The notes under the pieces were generated by a model that ran no database searches, was not told where the DNA came from, and saw only the letters and a program-made list of their open reading frames with translations. The translations under genes were made by a program, and so were the position numbers. Below, piece after piece: positions 5,848 through 13,200 of a DNA stretch of 13,559 nucleotides (positions are counted from its first letter, which is position 1; the number at the start of each line of letters is the position of its first letter). Origin of the DNA: Brumimicrobium sp035497735 (GTDB lineage Bacteria; Bacteroidota; Bacteroidia; Flavobacteriales_D; Crocinitomicaceae); the NCBI GenBank assembly GCA_035497735.1, contig DATJCX010000011.1, forward strand, positions 1 through 13,559. The letters run 5' to 3'.

Positions 5848-7176
5848 ATGAAAAAAGTCCTCATTCTTGCTTATGATTTTCCCCCTTACGTTTCTGTAGG
5901 TGGTTTACGTCCTTACAATTGGTTAAAATACCTCAAAGAGTTTGGCGTGGAACCTATCGTAGTGACCCGACAATGGGGAAATGAATACGGCAGTAGTTTG
6001 GATTACATTGCCCCCAGTGCCAGTAAAGAAACCCTAATCGAAGAAGAGGAATATGGCACAGTGATACGCGCGCCTTACTTCCCCTCTAGGAGTAACCGCT
6101 TATTGCTCCAACACGGAGAGAATAAATATCGCCTTTTTAGAAAAGCCTTAACCGCCTGTGATGAAATAAGACAGTTTTTATGGGTTTCAGGACCTAAAAA
6201 ACAACTTTATATAGCCGCGAGAAAGTACTTGAAAGAGAATAAAGTAGATGCGATTGTTGCGACGGGCGAACCCTTTGTGCTTTTTTCTTATGCCCAACGC
6301 TTAAGTCAAGAATTTTCTATTCCCTGGATAGCGGATTATAGAGATCCTTGGAGTCAAAATAAAGGACGACAACACAATGCCCTCTATACCCGATGGAATC
6401 GTTATTTAGAACAAAAAATTGTGGCCAAGGCAAGCTGTATTACAACCGCATCTGAGTTTTTCAAACAAAAAATAGAAAAACTAATCAACAATAAAACTAT
6501 TCATGTTCTTCCGAATGGTTACGACCCATCCGTAATTGAAAAAGTCGCAGATTTACCTCAAAAAACTACTGAACTCACCATTTCTTTTATCGGTACCATT
6601 TACAATTGGCATCCATGGCAAAGCTTTTTGGAACAGTTTTCTATATTTTTAGAGAGCAATCCTGAAGCAAAGATAAAACTTAACTTTTACGGAATTAATA
6701 TATCACATGAAGTAAACACTTTCATTCAACCATTCCCTAGAAAAACTCAAGAAGCAATACATATTTTCCCTAAAATGCCGAATCAAGAATTACTGGAAAA
6801 GTTGTCCAAGGAAAATGTAATGCTATTGTTTAATTACTATTCTTTCCAAGGTACCAAAATCTATGATTACATAGGTTTAAAGCGCAAAATCATCTTATGT
6901 TACGCCAATGACAAAAAAGCTTTAGCGCTCAAAGACAAACACTATTCCATGGAAGAAATGGAAGGCGGTAGCCAACAATTACAAGCAGATTTATTGCAAA
7001 AAACTAATTCTGGAGTGATAGTTCAAAACGAAGCGCACTTACAGGAGATTTTTCAAGAGTTATTGGATGAATTTAATACAAACGGAAAAATAGCCTGTGA
7101 CTCTGTCGGAGCAGAGAACTATTCAAGAAAAATCCAAGTAAAAAAACTAGCGGAAATTATAAAATCACACAACTAA
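5848..7176 (+). CDS. GT4-like glycosyltransferase
   Basis: Probable GT-B fold glycosyltransferase (GT4-like) of the surface polysaccharide cluster, 442 aa. The N-terminal domain starts MKKVLILAYDFPPYVSVGGL and contains GGLRPYNWLKYL (18-29), a motif common in Bacteroidota transferases. ATGEPFVLF (138-146) and WIADYRDPW (160-168) follow, then HVLPNGYDP (219-227) at the domain linker. The C-terminal domain opens with ISFIGTIYNW (245-254), has PNQELLEKLSKENVMLLF (311-328) and GTKIYDYIGLKRKIIL (335-350), the place of the GT4 donor-binding motif, here with Asp-Tyr rather than Glu-Tyr. No TAnnTTTG site was found just upstream; the 15 bases before it follow directly on the zeta remnant. It may have belonged to the 1841-4837 operon before the insertion or deletion events between them. 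It converges with the next gene, 11 bases apart. Confidence 0.85.
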   Translation: MKKVLILAYDFPPYVSVGGLRPYNWLKYLKEFGVEPIVVTRQWGNEYGSSLDYIAPSASKETLIEEEEYGTVIRAPYFPSRSNRLLLQHGENKYRLFRKALTACDEIRQFLWVSGPKKQLYIAARKYLKENKVDAIVATGEPFVLFSYAQRLSQEFSIPWIADYRDPWSQNKGRQHNALYTRWNRYLEQKIVAKASCITTASEFFKQKIEKLINNKTIHVLPNGYDPSVIEKVADLPQKTTELTISFIGTIYNWHPWQSFLEQFSIFLESNPEAKIKLNFYGINISHEVNTFIQPFPRKTQEAIHIFPKMPNQELLEKLSKENVMLLFNYYSFQGTKIYDYIGLKRKIILCYANDKKALALKDKHYSMEEMEGGSQQLQADLLQKTNSGVIVQNEAHLQEIFQELLDEFNTNGKIACDSVGAENYSRKIQVKKLAEIIKSHN

Positions 7177-7187
7177 TTCCCCCCCAC

Positions 7188-8762
7188 TTATTTCCCACGA
7201 GTCAAGTGCACAAACCCACTTTCAACTACTTCCTCCAAAGCCGTATTTTTTAGCCTAGTCTTATAAAAGTACACGCCTTCTGTACATTCTTCACCGCTAT
7301 TCATGACTTTCCCATTCCAGTTAAAATTGGTTTCGTTACTTTCGAAAACTACATTTCCCCAACGATTCAGAATGACGATGTTCAATTCTTGAATATTTTC
7401 ATGGTGCACAAAGGTGAAAAGATCGTTGCTTCCATCTCCATTGGGTGTAAAAATATTAGGAAACACATAACTCATTGGTTCGATTGGTTCTTCTTCGATG
7501 CTGTTCTCGATAATGATCGTAAGCTGTGCCGTGTCCGAACAGCCATTGGCGTCAGTAGCGATTAAAGTAACCACATAACTCCCTGCTTCTTCATCGGGAA
7601 AAGTATGACTTGGGTTTTCCGCGGATTGTGTTGGGGAAGCATCTCCAAAATCCCAGGTATAATCCGTTGCATCGGTAGATTGATTGTTAAAGTCGATGTT
7701 GGTATTGGACAAATCCGTTACCGTTGGATTGGCAGTAAAACTAGCGTTTGGTCCTGAGTTAACTTCTATGGTAATACTTGCTGTACAAGGTCCCACTTCG
7801 TATTCAATAACAGTCGTTCCTTGCGCAAGAGCCGTCACATTTCCATTGGCATCCACCGTTGCTACATTCGGCTGACTAGAAGTCCAAACCCCACCAGTTG
7901 GAGCCGCCGTCAAGTTTAGCAATTCTCCTACGCACAAAGCACTTAAGTTGGCCGGAGAAATACTTGCCGAAGCAGGTTGACAGCCGTTATTTAAAGAAGC
8001 GATATAACTTGCATTCGCTGGATTATTGGCTTGTCCTGGCGTTTGTGTGGTCAAGTCTGCATTTTTTTGCGACCAATTATTCACCGAATAGAAATCATCA
8101 GTGTTCGTATTTTCCATGACATAAACCCTTCCACTTCCAGAACCGGCAAAACCTACACTTGCATTTGCAAGATTCACATCACCGTATGCCAAAGCGAAAA
8201 CAGGCGTTGTGGTATTGTTGGGCTTAAAAATCAGCACTCCATCTCCCCCATTTCTCAAACCCAAAGGATTCCAACTCGTTGGTGTTGTCCAGCCTGTCGT
8301 GGGATAAGAAGAATCAGCGGTTGTAGGAAAAGCATTTTGAGCTTCCAGCAAGTTACTATTGTGTGGAACCACCACCGTACAATTTCCATCCGTCATAGAA
8401 AGGTCGTTAGCGATCAAGGAAGTCTCGTAATCATCTTGATTGTATAGTAAAATCAACGTCCCCACCGGCACATTAGCCCAAAAAGGATCATTTTTAAAAC
8501 GAAAAGCCCCAGAAGCGATTCCATTTCCAGAGCCAGTTCCTAAAAAACCATTGTTATCATCGATAATCCACCCTCTTATATCCAGCGTAGCCGGAGCTTC
8601 ACACGGTTGAGCAGGCGGCCCCACAACTAATAGTTCGATATACTCCTTGTTTCCACTTATTCCATTGGAAACTTCATTAATAACTAGGCTTGGACTTTGT
8701 GCAAAAAGTTGACTTACAAACGAAATCACGAGTACGGTAAATAGAATTCTTTGTTGAAACAT
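7188..8762 (-). CDS. Secreted multidomain protein with T9SS B-type (gliding-motility) C-terminal domain
   Basis: A 524-aa exported protein. Residues 1-21 are a signal peptide (MFQQ..., hydrophobic core LFTVLVISFV, likely cleavage after SQLFA). Residues 24-250 resemble a lamin-tail-like domain: LVINEVSNG, KEYIELLV, LDIRGWIIDDNNG, GDGVLIF. About 265-335 is an Ig-like BIG2-type module (PNVATVDANGNVTALAQGTT). About 336-420 is a PKD domain with the signature YTWDFGDASP and SYVVTLIATDANGCSD. About 428-524 is the type B T9SS sorting domain: FPNIFTPNGDGSNDLF, LNIVILNRWGNVVFES, FNWNGK, GVYFYK. The protein should pass the inner membrane by Sec and the outer membrane by T9SS and stay at the surface or be released. 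It is probably monocistronic, with its own promoter at 8784-8791. Lamin-tail domains can occur beside nuclease or adhesin modules, but no catalytic domain is visible here. Confidence 0.88.
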   Translation of the reverse strand: MFQQRILFTVLVISFVSQLFAQSPSLVINEVSNGISGNKEYIELLVVGPPAQPCEAPATLDIRGWIIDDNNGFLGTGSGNGIASGAFRFKNDPFWANVPVGTLILLYNQDDYETSLIANDLSMTDGNCTVVVPHNSNLLEAQNAFPTTADSSYPTTGWTTPTSWNPLGLRNGGDGVLIFKPNNTTTPVFALAYGDVNLANASVGFAGSGSGRVYVMENTNTDDFYSVNNWSQKNADLTTQTPGQANNPANASYIASLNNGCQPASASISPANLSALCVGELLNLTAAPTGGVWTSSQPNVATVDANGNVTALAQGTTVIEYEVGPCTASITIEVNSGPNASFTANPTVTDLSNTNIDFNNQSTDATDYTWDFGDASPTQSAENPSHTFPDEEAGSYVVTLIATDANGCSDTAQLTIIIENSIEEEPIEPMSYVFPNIFTPNGDGSNDLFTFVHHENIQELNIVILNRWGNVVFESNETNFNWNGKVMNSGEECTEGVYFYKTRLKNTALEEVVESGFVHLTRGK

Positions 8763-8783
8763 TAACTAAAAATATTTTAGTTG

Positions 8784-8791
8784 CAAATATA
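8784..8791 (-). promoter_or_regulatory. Promoter -7 element of the T9SS-sorted protein gene
   Basis: The minus strand reads TATATTTG, a perfect TAnnTTTG match, 21 bases before the ATG at 8762. No good -33 match is seen. The leader holds a small palindrome, CTAAAA-3-TTTTAG at 8766-8780, adjacent to the start codon, which could form a weak hairpin. Confidence 0.5.
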
Positions 8792-8863
8792 AGAGGATGA
8801 AGTGAGTATAGTGTATACTTTCGTGTTAAGTTATCATTAAATTTTATTAGAAAGAATACCACC

Positions 8864-9347
8864 TGTCCTACTTCGATACAATTTCACTCGTTCCTCATGA
8901 AATCACTCAGTATGACAAGAAATGTATCGAAAAGGCCTAGCTTTCATTGTCAGACTGAGTGTTTTTAGATTTTCGGTAGAAAATATAAAAATGTATCGAA
9001 GGCTGACAAAAAACTTTCGAAAACGCTAATTACACATTGTCAGACTGAGTGTTTTCCGACGAGTAGGAGGAAAATGTATCGAAGGCTGACGAAACGTATC
9101 GAAAACGCCAAACCCTACATTGTCACACTTCGATACAATTTCACTCGTTCCTCATGAAATCACTCAGTATGACAAGAGTCTTCGAAAACGCCTAGCTTTC
9201 ATTGTCAGACTGAGTGTTTTTAGATTTTCGGTAGAAAATATAAAAATGTATCGAAGGCTGACAAAAAACTTTCGAAAACGCCAAACTCTACATTGTCACA
9301 CTTCGATACAATTTCACTCGTCCCTCATGAAATCACTCAGCATGACA
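8864..9347. repeat. Left array of REP-like palindromic repeats (six copies)
   Basis: Six copies of a 53-61 bp repeat bounded by TGTCA...TGACA. Forward copies read TGTCAGACTGAGTG at the left and TGTATCGAAGGCTGACA at the right: 8948-9008 and 9203-9263 (61 bp, long loop) and 9038-9090 (short loop, last base changed). Reverse copies lie at 8864-8917, 9121-9174 and 9294-9347 (54 bp); their complement starts TGTCATACTGAGTG. Copies of the same form are almost identical. A reverse plus long-forward pair recurs as a block (8864-9008, 9121-9263). Spacers contain TTTCGAAAA-type palindromes. Each copy can form an outer stem (TGTCA/TGACA) and an inner hairpin. The head-to-head arrangement resembles REP/BIME elements. 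Confidence 0.9.
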
Positions 9348-9381
9348 AGAAATGTATCGAAGGCTGACAAAAAACGTATCG

Positions 9382-9416
9382 AAAGCTTGTAAAAGAGTTT
9401 GTCGAAGCTTTTTTTT
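9382..9416 (+). terminator. Hairpin with T-tract between repeat array and GIY-YIG gene
   Basis: AAAGCTT (9382-9388) and AAGCTTT (9405-9411) are perfectly complementary arms around a 16-base loop, followed by T residues to 9416. It has the form of an intrinsic terminator on the plus strand. No plus-strand gene precedes it, so it would shield the nuclease gene from read-through across the repeats. The large loop makes it uncertain. Confidence 0.35.
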
Positions 9417-9465
9417 CTACATAATTTCACTTATATTTATTACTAAACTTTAAATTCAAAGGCAG

Positions 9466-9750
9466 GTGTCTTATTATACGTATATATTATTATGTAGTGA
9501 TGATTCCTATTATGTAGGCATTACCAATAACATTGAAAACCGTTTTAAACAACACTGTAATGGATATGTAGAGAATTCATACACCTACGCCCGTCGTCCA
9601 TTAAAGCTTGTATATTATGAGAAGTGTCAATATGTTATTAATGCGATTGCAAGAGAAAAACAATTGAAAGGCTGGTCCCGAAAAAAGAAAGAAGCATTAA
9701 TAAATAAATTCCCAGATGAATTGAAAGTATTAGCAAAAAAAATATTTTAA
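9466..9750 (+). CDS. Small GIY-YIG nuclease domain protein (URI-like)
   Basis: A 94-aa single-domain protein of the GIY-YIG endonuclease superfamily, UvrC-N-domain-like URI branch, often misannotated as excinuclease subunit C. The GIY half is YTYILLCSDDSYYVG (residues 4-18, with YTY and YVG at the GIY and YIG places). It is followed by ITNNIENRFKQH, with Arg26 and His30 at conserved positions, and YARRPLKLVYYE. The helix AIAREKQLKGWSRKKKEALI holds Glu64, the probable metal-binding residue. The start is GTG at 9466: an in-frame TAA lies five codons upstream and there is no Met elsewhere in the protein. AAAGG at 9458-9462 is a possible ribosome binding site, with spacing of only three bases. 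The gene is bracketed by arrays of one palindromic repeat family, which may be its target. Cleavage activity and target are inferred. Confidence 0.9.
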   Translation: MSYYTYILLCSDDSYYVGITNNIENRFKQHCNGYVENSYTYARRPLKLVYYEKCQYVINAIAREKQLKGWSRKKKEALINKFPDELKVLAKKIF

Positions 9751-9762
9751 TCATATCTACAT

Positions 9763-10113
9763 TGTCCTACTTCGATACAATTTCACTCGTTCCTCATGAA
9801 ATCACTCAGTATGACAAGAGCTTTTCGAAAAGTTTTACATTTACATTGTCACACTTCGATACAATTTCACTCGTCCCTCATGAAATCACTCAGTATGACA
9901 AGAGATGTATCGAAAAGGCCTAGCTTTCATTGTCAGACTGAGTGTTTTTAGATTTTCGGTAGAAAATATAAAAATGTATCGAAGGCTGACAAAATGTATC
10001 GAAGGCTGACAAGAGCTTTTCGAAAAGGCCAAACTCTACATTGTCAGACTGAGTGTTTTCCGACGAGTAGGAGGAAAATGTATCGAAGGCTGACAAAAAA
10101 TGTATCGAAGGTT
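9763..10113. repeat. Right array of REP-like palindromic repeats (four copies plus partial ends)
   Basis: The same family as at 8864-9347. Reverse copies are 9763-9816 (same sequence as the copy at 8864) and 9847-9900. Forward copies are 9931-9991 (long loop) and 10042-10095 (short loop). The pair 9847-9991 repeats the reverse plus long-forward block for a third time. An extra right end, TGTATCGAAGGCTGACA, is duplicated at 9995-10011, and a decayed one follows at 10101-10110. Spacers carry the perfect 12-bp palindrome CTTTTCGAAAAG at 9821-9832 and 10016-10027. The array starts only 13 bases after the nuclease stop codon and ends about 115 bases before the adhesin gene. Confidence 0.9.
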
Positions 10114-10158
10114 CAACCTTTTATCACTTTTTTTTTTACTTTTCACTGTTTTTTTTAC

Positions 10159-10166
10159 TACATTTG
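10159..10166 (+). promoter_or_regulatory. Promoter -7 element of the adhesin gene
   Basis: TACATTTG is a perfect TAnnTTTG match in a strongly T-rich stretch (10124-10158), predicting a leader of about 57 bases before the ATG at 10230. The -33 region holds only TTTA-like matches. The T-rich tract directly follows the repeat array. Confidence 0.5.
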
Positions 10167-10229
10167 AAACTATTAGAACCAACTCACCTGATTATTACAC
10201 CTAAACACGTGAGCTTATTATACTAAACA

Positions 10230-13200
10230 ATGAAACATTACACACAATTCGTTAGTTTAAAACAAGTTACAACCCTACTCAAAATCAGCATTTGGAGTAT
10301 CGTTTTATTTGTATCAGCCAATTTTACACCACTATTTGGACAAAGCTTTAACCCCAATCCTGACTGTGATATACAAGCCATTCGAGATGCAGCTCTCGCT
10401 AAAGGATTAATCGAATTAGACAACTGTAATAACGATTGTTCCATGTTCTTCTTAACACCAACTGCTACTAATCCTTTTAATGCAACCGGAGCAAATTCCA
10501 TTGCAAATAGTTTAGGAGCTACTGTAGCAACAATAAGTTCTCAAGAACTAAACGACTGTCTTGTAGACCAGCTAATTGCACTTGGTATCACTGGAAACAT
10601 ATATATTGGGCTGAATAGACACCAAGATTTTAACGATTTTACTTGGAGAGACGGAAATACAGAAAACACATACACCAATTGGGCAACAGGAATGCCTAAT
10701 ATGGCTGGCGGTACACCATCATGGGCTTATATTAATCTATCAAATGGGGAATGGTATAACTCACATGTATTTGCTGGTAAAAGAGGAATAATAAGAGTAG
10801 ATCTTTGCCCAGAAATGAAGGTTAATGACTATGCTATTTGTGAAGGAAAAAGCAGAAAAATTAGAGTAATTCCAAGGTGGGGAAGTAAGCCTTATACTTA
10901 TCAATGGAATAATGGCCCCACTATAGATAATCAAATAGTTTCTCCTGCAACGACCACTTCTTATTCTGTTTTATTGACTGATAGATACGGTTGTACAGCT
11001 GACAGTTCTTTAACTGTTAGGGTTATTCCTGTTATTGAATTTGACACTGATATCATCCAAGCAACATGTGGAGAGAATGACGGTGAAATCCATATCAACA
11101 TCACCAACTTTACTCCAGGAGAAGAAGATGAAATTCAATATTCTATAGATGATGGTATTACTTACCATGAAACTCCTGACTTTACAAATTTACCACCTGG
11201 AGTTTATAAAATAAGGGTACGGTTAGAGGATTGCGCTCCTGCAAAAGCAACTGTCAGCGTAGGAGTTATCGGCGCACCTTCTGCTAATTTCACCTTCTCA
11301 AGCATTTGTTCTGGTAGCTCTGCCACGCCAACCGATATCGAAGCCCCAGGAGGAACTTTCTCCTTTGACCCCATTCCCACAGATGGAGCCACCATCAACC
11401 CCACAACAGGAGAAATTTCAAATGGCGTTCAAGGAGCTACTTATACAGTGCAATATGCCGTAGGACCAGCAAATTGTCAAAATACACATTTAGAAGAAGT
11501 CAGCTTTTTCAACAATCCTACACCTACCATTTCCATTACCCACACTTCCTGTAACCAAGACAATGGGAAATTAGTCATCACTGCTTCAAATGGAAATCCT
11601 GCTTATTCCTTTTCCAACGACAATGGTGCAACTTTCCAAAGCAATGGAACATTTAATGATTTAACAGCTGGAGATTATGAAATTGTTGTCAAAGATGACA
11701 ACGGATGTGAAGGAACAGCGCAAGCTACTATAAACGTGATAACTCCACCGACAATAGAACTTGTTTCACAAGACAATGTTTCCTGTAATGGAGGAAATAA
11801 CGGAGCAATTACCGTACAAGTAAATGATGGAACTCCCAATTACAGTTACGCTTGGTCGCCAAGTGGCGGTAACAATGCAACTGCAACCAACTTAACTGCG
11901 GACACTTATACACTAACAATCACAGATGCCGACGGTTGTACAGCAGAAGAAGAGTTTATCATAACAGAACCAGATCCATTGACCATTGACAATACTATTG
12001 ATGTAACAGATGCCACTTGTGGAGAAGACAATGGTTCAGCAAGTGTTTCAGTTACTGGAGGAACAGGTAATTATACTTATTCATGGTCACCCAATGGAGG
12101 AACAGCTGCAACAGCACCAGACCTTGCTCCAGGAGATTATACCGTAACCGTAACAGATGAAAATGGATGTTCGGCTACTTCAGTAAGTACTACCGTAGGT
12201 AACATCGCCCCTCCTACTATTTCCCTTGATGCGCAAACAGACGTCACCTTTTTTGGCGGCAACGACGGAAGTGCGACCGTTTCAACAACAGGCGGTACAC
12301 CCACTTACACCTATTCATGGAGTCCAAGCGGTGGAAATGATGCTACAGCAACTGGACTTTCGGCAGGAACATACACCGTAACCGTAGCAGACGACAATGG
12401 TTGTACAGATGAAATTACCGTAACCATTCTAGAGCCAGATGATTTCGAAATCGAAGTAACAGGAACAGATTCTCACTGTGATTTGGAAAACGGAACAGCT
12501 ACAGTTAGCATAACAAGCGGTGATCAAGACCTTAATAATTATACCTTTAACTGGTCGCCAAGTGGACAAACAACCCTTACCGCAACAGCATTAACACCTG
12601 GAACATATACAGTGACAGTTACCCACATTAGTGGCAACGAAAAAGAAGAAGAAATCACCATTGGTTTAATCGAAGGACCAAGTATCACTATAGATAATCA
12701 AGAAAACCCTGCTTGTAATGCTGGAAACGACGGAAGCATAGAAATTTCTATTGCCAACGGAACCGCTCCTTACACTATACTTTGGTCGTCAGGCGGAAAC
12801 GCAGTAACAGAAACTAACCTAGCAGCAGGAACGTACACCGTTACCGTAACCGACGATGCTGGATGTACAACCCACGAAGAAATCATTCTCACAGAACCAG
12901 ATGCAATCGTTTTAACCACAACAAGTACAGATGCAACATGTGGCGAAGACAACGGTTCAGCTGAAGTTGACGCAACTGGTGGCGCTGGAAACTATACTTT
13001 TGTTTGGTCACCAAACGGTGGAACAGACGCTTTGGCTACAGATTTAGCAGCGGATACTTATACCGTAACCGTTACCGACGAAAATGGCTGTTCAGAAGAA
13101 GCTACGGTAACGATTAATGCAATCACACCGCCAAGTATAGCGATAGACGACATTGAAAACGTTAATTGTTTTGCAGGAACCGACGGAACGGCAACCGTTT

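Noticed and set aside
7684..8447. Plus-strand open frames opposite the T9SS-sorted protein gene
   Set aside because: They are antisense shadows of a minus-strand gene with clear signal peptide, PKD and sorting domains.
9120..9392. 90-codon plus-strand open frame across the repeats
   Set aside because: It is a translation of the palindromic repeats: its protein contains the same repeat peptide twice (HFDTISLVPHEIT-like and HTSIQFHSSLMKS). The DNA structure explains it fully.
8864..10113. CRISPR array
   Set aside because: The repeats occur in both orientations, are palindromic over their whole length, have unequal and related spacers, and no cas gene is present.
10101..10132. Terminator at AAGGTTCAACCTT followed by a T-tract
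   Set aside because: The palindrome leaves a stem of only 4-5 bp, and the T run begins several bases after it; too weak to call.
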